Of a stretch of 64,000 nt of DNA, positions 8,609-15,158 are shown piece after piece (the first letter of the stretch is position 1; every line of letters begins with the position of its first letter). The stretch spans positions 62,001-126,000 of the forward strand of contig NZ_PPTT01000006.1 of NCBI RefSeq assembly GCF_003339815.1. The letters run 5' to 3'. Origin of the DNA: Eggerthella sinensis (GTDB lineage Bacteria; Actinomycetota; Coriobacteriia; Coriobacteriales; Eggerthellaceae). The notes under the pieces were generated by a model, which did no database searches, was not told where the DNA came from, and worked only from the letters and a program-made list of their open reading frames with translations. A program made the position numbers and the translations under genes.

Positions 8609-9874
8609 ATGGCCGAAGTTTCATCATATCTGTTCACATCCGAATCCGTTACCGAGGGGCACCCCGACAAGGTGTGCGACCAGATCTCGGACGCCGTCCT
8701 CGACGCGATCCTCGCCAAGGAGATCGAGCTCGCCGCCGCCGGCTACGTGGCCCCCGGCGGGCAGGCCGCCGATCCCGCGCAGGTGCGCTGCGCCTGCGAG
8801 ACGCTGGCCACCACCGGCATGGTGATGGTCACGGGCGAGATCCGCACGCAGGCCTACGTCGACGTGCCGGCCATCGTGCGCGAGGTGCTCTCCGACATCG
8901 GCTACGACCGCGCGAAGTACGGCTTCGACTGCGACACGTGCGGCGTGCTCAACGCCATCCACGAGCAGAGCCCCGACATCGCGCAGGGCGTCGACGAGAG
9001 CTGGGAGGCCCAGCACGGCCTCGCCGGCGACGACGACCCCTACGAGCGCATCGGCGCGGGCGACCAGGGCATGATGTTCGGCTACGCCTGCGACGAGACG
9101 CCCACGCTCATGCCGCTGCCCATCTACCTGTCGCACCGCCTGGCCGAGCGCCTGGCCGAGGTGCGCAAGGACGGGACGCTGCCGTATTTGCGCCCCGACG
9201 GCAAGACGCAGGTGTCCGTGCGCTACGAGGGCGGCCGCCCTGTGCGCGTGGAGAAGGTCGTGGTGTCCACGCAGCACGCGGAGTCGGTCGGGCACGACGA
9301 GCTGTACGCGGCCGTCGTCGACCAGGTGGTCATGCCCGTCCTGGCGCGCGAGGGCGTGGCGCTGTCGCCGGACGCCGAGATCTACGTGAACCCCACCGGC
9401 CGCTTCGTCATCGGCGGCCCCATGGGCGACGCGGGCCTCACCGGCCGCAAGATCATCGTGGACACCTACGGCGGCATGGGCCGCCACGGGGGCGGGGCGT
9501 TCTCCGGCAAGGACTGCACGAAGGTGGACCGCTCGGGCGCCTACGCCGCGCGCTGGGTGGCCAAGAACGTGGTGGCCGCCGGCCTCGCCGCGCGCTGCGA
9601 GGTGCAGCTGGCCTACGCCATCGGCATGGCGCGCCCCGTCTCGGTGATGATCGACACCTTCGGCACGAACGCGGTGCCCGAGGCCGACATCATGGCCGCC
9701 GTCGAGGGCGCGTTCGACCTGCGCCCCGGCGCCATCATCGACGCCCTCGACCTGCGCCGCCCCATCTACCGCAAGACCGCCGCCTACGGCCACTTCGGCC
9801 GCGAGCTGCCCGAGTTCACCTGGGAGCGCACTGACAAGGCCGACGCCCTGCGAAAGGCCTGCGGCCTGGCGTAA
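8609..9874 (+). CDS. metK: methionine adenosyltransferase
   Basis: Encodes 421 residues; makes S-adenosylmethionine from methionine and ATP in the cytoplasm. Signatures: [20 protein letters not shown] at the N-terminus, [16 protein letters not shown], and [16 protein letters not shown]. It is slightly longer than typical because of a ~20-residue insert after [12 protein letters not shown] (Gly/Ala-rich, before the conserved CET). The start at 8609 is fixed by AAGGAGGAATTC directly upstream; the ORF extends further but through the riboswitch. It is monocistronic: the riboswitch precedes it and a terminator hairpin follows 27 bases after the stop. Confidence 0.97.
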   Translation: MAEVSSYLFTSESVTEGHPDKVCDQISDAVLDAILAKEIELAAAGYVAPGGQAADPAQVRCACETLATTGMVMVTGEIRTQAYVDVPAIVREVLSDIGYDRAKYGFDCDTCGVLNAIHEQSPDIAQGVDESWEAQHGLAGDDDPYERIGAGDQGMMFGYACDETPTLMPLPIYLSHRLAERLAEVRKDGTLPYLRPDGKTQVSVRYEGGRPVRVEKVVVSTQHAESVGHDELYAAVVDQVVMPVLAREGVALSPDAEIYVNPTGRFVIGGPMGDAGLTGRKIIVDTYGGMGRHGGGAFSGKDCTKVDRSGAYAARWVAKNVVAAGLAARCEVQLAYAIGMARPVSVMIDTFGTNAVPEADIMAAVEGAFDLRPGAIIDALDLRRPIYRKTAAYGHFGRELPEFTWERTDKADALRKACGLA

Positions 9875-9900
9875 ACTAACTCCCTGCTTCGGTTCCGATT

Positions 9901-9930
9901 CCGGCCCGCTTTCCGCGGGCCGGCTTTGGT
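9901..9930 (+). terminator. rho-independent terminator of metK
   Basis: A 9-bp perfect stem CCGGCCCGC / GCGGGCCGG with a TTTCC loop, followed by CTTTGGTTT. It begins 27 bases after the metK stop. Confidence 0.8.
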
Positions 9931-10199
9931 TTACGGGGGATTCTTATTAAAAGAGTACAAATGTACGTTTATTTGTGTTATACTGCGTCCAACGAAAAGA
10001 GCCAGTGCAGGCGCATCGCTCGCAAGCCGTCCCGCAGGGCGGTCTCTGCGCGACGCCCATAGATGGCGGCGGGGTTCCGCGCCGCCCGTACCACGCCCGC
10101 AAGATCCTCTGAGCAACGGAATACGCCTTGCGCGTCCGCGATAAGCCGCTTCGCAAGGCGGGCGGGAGGTGCCCGATGGCCGCGTTGGCGAGACGTCCC
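9931..10199. other. unexplained intergenic element before hicAB
   Basis: No convincing gene in about 270 bases. The left end is unusually AT-rich and holds a dyad GTAC-AAAT-GTAC (9955-9966) and a TATACT box (9979-9984), as if it were a regulated promoter, but what follows on the plus strand has no ORF with coding character. The remainder is GC-rich and full of short stems (CCGTCCC/GGGCGG, GGCGGCG/CGCCGCC). Reading frames on the minus strand are short and lack ribosome sites. It may be a decayed gene or an intergenic repeat. Confidence 0.35.
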
Positions 10200-10228
10200 T
10201 TGAGTTTTCCAGGTATTGCAACTATAAT
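10200..10228 (+). promoter_or_regulatory. hicAB promoter
   Basis: TTGAGT (10200-10205), exactly 17 bases, then consensus TATAAT (10223-10228). The start of transcription would be near 10235, and the hicA ATG is at 10253. This is the best sigma-70-type promoter in the window. Confidence 0.8.
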
Positions 10229-10238
10229 TCAGTTGCAA
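10216..10238 (+). promoter_or_regulatory. inverted-repeat operator over the hicAB -10 box
   Basis: Perfect inverted repeat TTGCAACT (10216-10223) / AGTTGCAA (10231-10238) with a 7-base spacer ATAATTC. It straddles the -10 hexamer, so a bound repressor would block RNA polymerase. HicB with its C-terminal ribbon-helix-helix-like segment is the obvious candidate for autoregulation. Confidence 0.7.
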
Positions 10239-10252
10239 CTAAAGGAACCGTC

Positions 10253-10510
10253 ATGACGAGCGTCGATCGGCTCGCTGCCCGACTGATGGCTTGTCCTCGG
10301 ACGTTCCGTTTCGACGATGCGGTGCGGGTGATGGCCTGGTACGGATTCGCGCTCGACGGCAAGGGAAAAACGTCGGGTTCCCGCATTCGCTTTTATCGGG
10401 AAAGCGATGGGCGAATGCTGCTCATGCATGTGCCCCATCCAGGTAGCGAGATGCGTGCTGCGGCTGTGCGCACGATGGCCGCTTTCTTGAAAGAGGCGGG
10501 AAGGAGATGA
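10253..10510 (+). CDS. hicA: HicA-family toxin
   Basis: Encodes 85 residues. The layout MACPRTFRFDDAVRVM, then KGKTSGSRIRFYR, then MHVPHPGSEMR and a C-terminal helix, fits HicA mRNA interferases, small dsRBD-fold proteins that cleave mRNA. The family's GSH is GSR here, as in other KTSGSR-type members, while the His-Pro pair HVPHPG is kept. ATG 10253 is preferred over the longer frame because AAAGGAACC precedes it and it lies downstream of the promoter. The stop overlaps the hicB start (ATGA), the usual toxin-first order. Confidence 0.85.
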   Translation: MTSVDRLAARLMACPRTFRFDDAVRVMAWYGFALDGKGKTSGSRIRFYRESDGRMLLMHVPHPGSEMRAAAVRTMAAFLKEAGRR

Positions 10511-10842
10511 ACGTGGGAAACGCGCTGAGGTATCGAGGCTATACGGCGCTCGTCTCGTACGATGCAGAGGGCGGATACCTGTTCGGCAACGTAGCGGGGA
10601 TGCGCGACGCCATCTACTTCGAGGGCGACAACGCCTCGGAGATCGTGCAGTCCTTCCATGCGGCTGTGGACGACTACCTGGCTTTCTGCGAGGAAAAAGG
10701 CAAAAACCCGGAAAAGCCATTCAAGGGGACGTTCAACGTGCGCGTCGGCGCAGAACTGCACGAGCGCGCCGCATTGAAGGCGGCAGAAAGGAACGAGTCG
10801 CTCAACCAGTTCGTCATCGAGGCGCTGGCGGCGGCGGTATAG
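10507..10842 (+). CDS. hicB: HicB-family antitoxin
   Basis: Encodes 111 residues. The N-terminal half (YRGYTALVSYDAEGGYLFG, then GMRDAIYFEGDNASEI) is the partly degraded RNase H-like HicB fold that neutralises HicA; the C-terminal LHERAALKAAERNESLNQF is a ribbon-helix-helix-type DNA-binding segment. It should bind the toxin and repress the operon through the inverted repeat at 10216. It overlaps hicA by four bases, with AAGGAG just upstream of ATG 10507. It is followed by 133 non-coding bases before priA. Confidence 0.87.
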   Translation: MNVGNALRYRGYTALVSYDAEGGYLFGNVAGMRDAIYFEGDNASEIVQSFHAAVDDYLAFCEEKGKNPEKPFKGTFNVRVGAELHERAALKAAERNESLNQFVIEALAAAV

Positions 10843-10963
10843 TGTCTAAAACCGTAGGTGAAGATCATGTTCGACGAGCGTGCGCCGCGCCGGACGACCA
10901 AAGGGTTTCCTGCGCAATGTGGGTGGAGGAGCCGGCGGGGCGGCGGCTGCGGGAGCCGTGGGG

Positions 10964-10969
10964 TATACT
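10964..10969 (+). promoter_or_regulatory. -10 box immediately before priA
   Basis: TATACT at 10964-10969 lies seven bases before the priA ATG (10976), so transcription would start at or next to the initiation codon, giving a leaderless message. There is no clear -35 hexamer, and the GGGGG between could alternatively serve as a weak ribosome site for a longer transcript. Confidence 0.45.
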
Positions 10970-10975
10970 GGGGGC

Positions 10976-13444
10976 ATGAAACTTGCATCCGTTATCCTCG
11001 ACATTCCCACGCAGGCGCTCGACGCGCCGTACACCTACGCCGTCGCCGACGAGGCCGCCGCGGGCGATCAGCCGGTGGAGGTGGGCTGCGCCGTGCTCGT
11101 GCCGTTCGGGCATCGGCAGGCGGTGGGGTTCGTCATATCCCTCGACGAGCGCGCCGAGGGCGACTGGCCCGCGGGGCTCGACCCCGCCAAGCTCAAGGGC
11201 ATCGTGCGCGCGGTGAGTCGCCCCTATTTCGACGAGGAGGGCGCCGCGTGCGCGCAGTGGCTCTCGGAGCGCTACGTCGCGCCGCTGTCGTCGTGCGTGC
11301 GCCTGTTCACGCCGCCGGGCGGCGTGCCGCGCATGGTGCGGGCGCAGGGCGGCTACTGGCGGCTCGAAGAGCCCTCGGTGGGGGAGGTGGACGACCGCTG
11401 GGTGGTGCCCGGCCCGTCGTTTTCCGACTTCGAGCCGCGCAAGAACGCCGTGAAGCAGGCGTCCATCGTGGCGGCGCTCGAGCGCGGCGAGCTGCGCGTG
11501 GCGGAGCTGTCCGCCGAGTTCGGCGCGGTGTCCTCGCCGCTCAAGACGCTTGAGAAGCAGGGCGTCGTGGTCATCGAGCACCGCCGCCGCATGCGAGGCT
11601 TTGCCGTTCCGCCGGCTTGTCAGCCGTCGGAACCTGCCGACGCTGCGGCCTCCTGCGGCACCCGATCTCGCGGCGATGCCGGAGACTCGCGTACCGAAGT
11701 ACGCTTCGCCTCCGCCATCCCCACGATCTCGGGCACCGCAGGAGCCCTCGCTGACGTTGGCGGACCGGGGGGATCTTTCGTTCCCAGCCCCAAGCCGCCG
11801 CTCACGCCCGGGCAGGCCGCCGCGCTCGCCGCCATCGACGGCGCGCGGCAGCGCGGCGCGGGCGAGGTGGTGCTCGTGGACGGCGTAACCGGCTCGGGCA
11901 AGACGGAGGTGTACCTGCAGGCCATCGAGGCCACGCTGGCCGCCGGCCGCACGGCGTGCGTGCTCGTGCCCGAAATCTCGCTGACGCCGCAGACCGTCGC
12001 GCGCTTCCGCGGCCGCTTCGGCGACATGGTGGCCGTCATGCACTCGCGCATGAGCCAGGGCGAGCGCTACGACCAATGGGACTTCATCCGCTCGGGCGCG
12101 GCGCGCGTGGTGGTGGGCGCCCGCAGCGCCTTGTTCACGCCGCTCGCGAACCTCGGCCTCGTCGTGATCGACGAGGAGCACGAGGGCTCCTACAAGCAGG
12201 ACAGCGCCCCGCGCTACCACGCCCGCGACGTGGCCGTATGGATGGCGCGCCGCGCCGGCGCCGCCGTGGCGCTGGGCTCGGCCACGCCGTCCATCGAGGC
12301 GCTGCACGCGTGCGCGAAGGACCCGGCGTGGCATCACGTGGATCTGCCCGAACGCGCCAACGGCAAGCCGCTGCCCGCGGTGCAGGTGGTGGACATGGCG
12401 AAGGAGTTCAGCGGCGGCTCACGCTCGATGTTCGCGCTGCCGCTCGTGCGCGCCCTCGAAGAGGAGCTCGCGGCGGGCCGCAAGGTGGTGCTGCTGCTCA
12501 ACCAGCGCGGATTCGCGAAGTTCCTGCTGTGCCGCGAATGCGGGTTCGTGCCCGAGTGCCCCTCGTGCTCCACGTCGCTCACCTACCACGAGCGCGGCAA
12601 CTTCCTCATCTGCCACCACTGCGGGCATCGCGTGACGGCGCCGCCCGTTTGCCCGGAATGCGGCAGCCCCTACCTCAAGAAGTTCGGGGCGGGCACGCAG
12701 CGCGTCGAAGCCGAGCTTCGCGTGCTGCTCGACGGCATGCCGGGCGTGGGCGCGTCGGTGCCCATCGTGCGCATGGACGCCGACACCACGAGCGGCAAGG
12801 GCGCCCACCAGCGCCTGCTCGAGGAGTTCGCCGCCGCCGACGCGGCCGTTCTGCTGGGCACCCAGATGATTGCGAAGGGGCTCGACTTCGAAGACGTCAC
12901 GCTCGTGGGCGTCATCAACGCCGACACCATGCTCAAGCTGCCCGACTACCGCGCCGCCGAGCGCACGTTCGCCCTCGTGGAGCAGGTGGCCGGCCGCGCG
13001 GGCCGCGCCGAGCTGCCGGGCCGCGTGCTCGTGCAAACCTACGAGGCCGACGCGGCTCCCATCCGGGCGGCCGCGTCCTACGACCGCGCGCTGTTCCTGC
13101 GCGACGAGCTGCCGAAGCGCCGCCTGCTGGGCTACCCGCCCTACGTGCGCATGGCGAACGTGCTGGTGTGGGGCAAGGACGAGCCGGCCGTCCGGCGCGT
13201 GGCGGGCGAGCTGCAAGCGGGGCTCGAGGAGGTCGTGCGCGACTTCGGCGGCGACGGCTGGAGCGTGCTGCCCGCCACGCCGTGCGTGCTCGCGAAGCTG
13301 CGCGGCACGTACCGCTGGCACATCGTGGTGAAGTGCCCGACCGACGCCGACCTGTCCTGTGTGCTGCTGCCCCTGTTCCGCCGCCGCAAGCCCGACAAGG
13401 ACGCGAACGTGGCCGTGGACGTCGACCCGGACGATCTGCTGTAA
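10976..13444 (+). CDS. priA: primosomal replication-restart helicase PriA
   Basis: Encodes 822 residues. It reloads the replicative helicase at stalled forks. Visible domains: N-terminal 3'-DNA-binding domain (VILDIPTQALDAPYTYAV), winged helix to ~residue 205, DEAH helicase with Walker A GVTGSGKTEVY near 303 and IDEEHEGSYK near 398, zinc-binding Cys cluster CRECGFVPECPSCS near 520, helicase motifs V/VI (GTQMIAKGLDFEDV, EQVAGRAGR), and C-terminal domain. Between winged helix and helicase an atypical ~50-residue Ala/Ser/Gly-rich stretch is encoded by a palindromic DNA element (see repeat at 11625). The start is ATG 10976, possibly leaderless. Confidence 0.96.
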   Translation: MKLASVILDIPTQALDAPYTYAVADEAAAGDQPVEVGCAVLVPFGHRQAVGFVISLDERAEGDWPAGLDPAKLKGIVRAVSRPYFDEEGAACAQWLSERYVAPLSSCVRLFTPPGGVPRMVRAQGGYWRLEEPSVGEVDDRWVVPGPSFSDFEPRKNAVKQASIVAALERGELRVAELSAEFGAVSSPLKTLEKQGVVVIEHRRRMRGFAVPPACQPSEPADAAASCGTRSRGDAGDSRTEVRFASAIPTISGTAGALADVGGPGGSFVPSPKPPLTPGQAAALAAIDGARQRGAGEVVLVDGVTGSGKTEVYLQAIEATLAAGRTACVLVPEISLTPQTVARFRGRFGDMVAVMHSRMSQGERYDQWDFIRSGAARVVVGARSALFTPLANLGLVVIDEEHEGSYKQDSAPRYHARDVAVWMARRAGAAVALGSATPSIEALHACAKDPAWHHVDLPERANGKPLPAVQVVDMAKEFSGGSRSMFALPLVRALEEELAAGRKVVLLLNQRGFAKFLLCRECGFVPECPSCSTSLTYHERGNFLICHHCGHRVTAPPVCPECGSPYLKKFGAGTQRVEAELRVLLDGMPGVGASVPIVRMDADTTSGKGAHQRLLEEFAAADAAVLLGTQMIAKGLDFEDVTLVGVINADTMLKLPDYRAAERTFALVEQVAGRAGRAELPGRVLVQTYEADAAPIRAAASYDRALFLRDELPKRRLLGYPPYVRMANVLVWGKDEPAVRRVAGELQAGLEEVVRDFGGDGWSVLPATPCVLAKLRGTYRWHIVVKCPTDADLSCVLLPLFRRRKPDKDANVAVDVDPDDLL
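11625..11778. repeat. imperfect long palindrome inserted in frame within priA
   Basis: Centred on GTAC-CGAA-GTAC (11691-11702), the two arms remain complementary over about 47 bases with roughly four fifths identity (for example CTCCTGCGG in the left arm against CCGCAGGAG in the right), and weaker complementarity reaches about 11625 and 11778. It is in frame with priA, without stops, and falls in the linker between winged helix and helicase. The encoded residues have no counterpart in the conserved PriA fold. No second copy is seen in this window. Confidence 0.65.
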
Positions 13445-13448
13445 CGCG

Positions 13449-14951
13449 CTACGACACCTTCATGGCCCCGAGCGCCTCGACGCTGCTCGCGGCCACCGTC
13501 GGCGCGCCCGTGAGGTTGGCGAAGAAGCGCTGCACGCCCACGCCGAGCGCTTCCCACCAGGCGGGGGCGGCCGCGTCGCGGACGGCCACGAGGTCGGCCT
13601 CCCACAGCACGGTTCCTCCCTGGCGAAAGGTCATGCGCCCCACGACGTCGCCGCGCCGCACGTCGCCGTGCACGTCGGCGAAGGCGACCTCCTGCTCGAT
13701 GCGCTCGGAACCCGCGGCCACCGTGACCGCTGCGTACGGGTCGGCTACGGTGGCCTCCACGGTGCGGTCCGTCCAGTCGCCGTGCGCAACCTTCGCCACG
13801 ACGGGGTAGGACGCCTCCGCGCCGGCGATCTCGGTTTTCGTCGAACTCGTCGCGTTCACCAGCTGATACGTCTCCTCGTCAACCTGCGGCGGCGCGCTTT
13901 CGCGCTCCTCGGGTCGCGCTTCCGCCTCGTCTTCGAGCGCGGCGCGGTGGGCGAACACCCAGTCGTAGAGCGCCTCGGCGTCGGCGAACCGCTGCGGCTT
14001 CGAGGAGGAGCCCAGCACGACCGCGTAGTACTCGTGCCCGTCGCCCCGGTTCACCGCCGAGGCCGAGCACGGCCCCGCGGCCAGCGTGTAGCCGGTCTTG
14101 GCGGCGCAGGTTCCCTCGTAGCTTCCCAGCAGCGCATCGGTGTTCGTCAGCGTGAGCGCGGTGGGCACGCCGCCGCGCTGCACCACGATGTCCACCTGCG
14201 CGTACCCGATGTTCGCGCGGATCAGGTCGTGCTGCATGGCCGCGCGCAGCATCGCGGCCACGTCCTGCGCGCAGCTGTGCTGCCCTTGCGCGAACGCGTC
14301 GAAGTCCAGCCCGTGCGGGTTCGTGAACAGGGAGTTCGCCAGATCGAGATCGCGCGCCTTGGCGTTCATCGCCTCCACGAACGCCGCCTCGCACGCCTGC
14401 GCGTCGCCGCTCGCGCCCTGCTCCTCGAGCAGCCGCGCCCCGGCCGCCTGCGCCACGGCCGCGGCGGCGTCGTTGCCCGAGGCCGTGAGCACCGCCTTGA
14501 GCGCGTCGTCGAACGTCATCGTGTCGCCCTCGACCAGGCCCGCGCTCGACTCCCCGATGCTCGCCGCCGTCGGCGTCACCTCGATCGTCGCCGCCGCGTC
14601 GAGGTGCTCCACCGCCACGAGGGCCGTCATGATCTTCGTGAGCGAGGCGATCTGCGCCTGATCGGCGGCCCCGCGCCCGAACCACAGGGTTCCGTCTTCG
14701 TCCATGAGCGCCGCGAACGACGCGTCGAGGTCGGGGGCCTGCTCGAGGGGCGTCCCGCGCTCGGCGATGCTCGTGCCCAGCACGAGGTCGTCCTCGCTCG
14801 TCACGGCGAACGCCGCCGCGTGCGGCAGGCAGGCGAAGCCGAGGGCGACGGCGAGGGAGAGGGCGCAGGCGAAGCCGAGGGCCAGGCTCGGGCCGACGCG
14901 GGCGAACCGGGTCGAAAGACCATTTGAACAGGCAAAACGATGTGCGATCAT
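13449..14951 (-). CDS. D-alanyl-D-alanine carboxypeptidase (peptidase S11)
   Basis: Encodes 500 residues. It trims the terminal D-Ala of peptidoglycan stem peptides outside the membrane. The N-terminus is a signal peptide (hydrophobic core ~23-47). Catalytic motifs are SLTK (Ser103-Lys106), SGN (158-160) and KTG (285-287). A C-terminal beta domain of the PBP5 type follows, ending in a possible amphipathic helix (WWEALGVGVQRFFANL) that could anchor it to the membrane. ATG 14951 is chosen because AAGGAG sits six bases upstream; longer upstream starts lack such a site. It converges on priA with only four bases between stops. Confidence 0.92.
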   Translation of the reverse strand: MIAHRFACSNGLSTRFARVGPSLALGFACALSLAVALGFACLPHAAAFAVTSEDDLVLGTSIAERGTPLEQAPDLDASFAALMDEDGTLWFGRGAADQAQIASLTKIMTALVAVEHLDAAATIEVTPTAASIGESSAGLVEGDTMTFDDALKAVLTASGNDAAAAVAQAAGARLLEEQGASGDAQACEAAFVEAMNAKARDLDLANSLFTNPHGLDFDAFAQGQHSCAQDVAAMLRAAMQHDLIRANIGYAQVDIVVQRGGVPTALTLTNTDALLGSYEGTCAAKTGYTLAAGPCSASAVNRGDGHEYYAVVLGSSSKPQRFADAEALYDWVFAHRAALEDEAEARPEERESAPPQVDEETYQLVNATSSTKTEIAGAEASYPVVAKVAHGDWTDRTVEATVADPYAAVTVAAGSERIEQEVAFADVHGDVRRGDVVGRMTFRQGGTVLWEADLVAVRDAAAPAWWEALGVGVQRFFANLTGAPTVAASSVEALGAMKVS

Positions 14952-15158
14952 CAGGGACTCCTTGCGCATGCGACGACGATGTCCTTCGACGACAGTATAC
15001 GCGACGCGCGCGCAGCGCCCCGCAGGTGCATGAAATCCATGGGCATGGACGGCGCGCATATTGTTGGTTACCGAATTGGCGGTTACCCGTCAACCCATGG
15101 TATCCTAGCGCATCGTGGGACGAGCTCGAACAAGCAGGTGTCGAAGGAGGGATGGGCT

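Noticed and set aside
9978-10238. 86-residue minus-strand reading frame before hicAB
   Set aside because: Its start falls in the hicAB operator, there is no ribosome site, and no recognisable motif.
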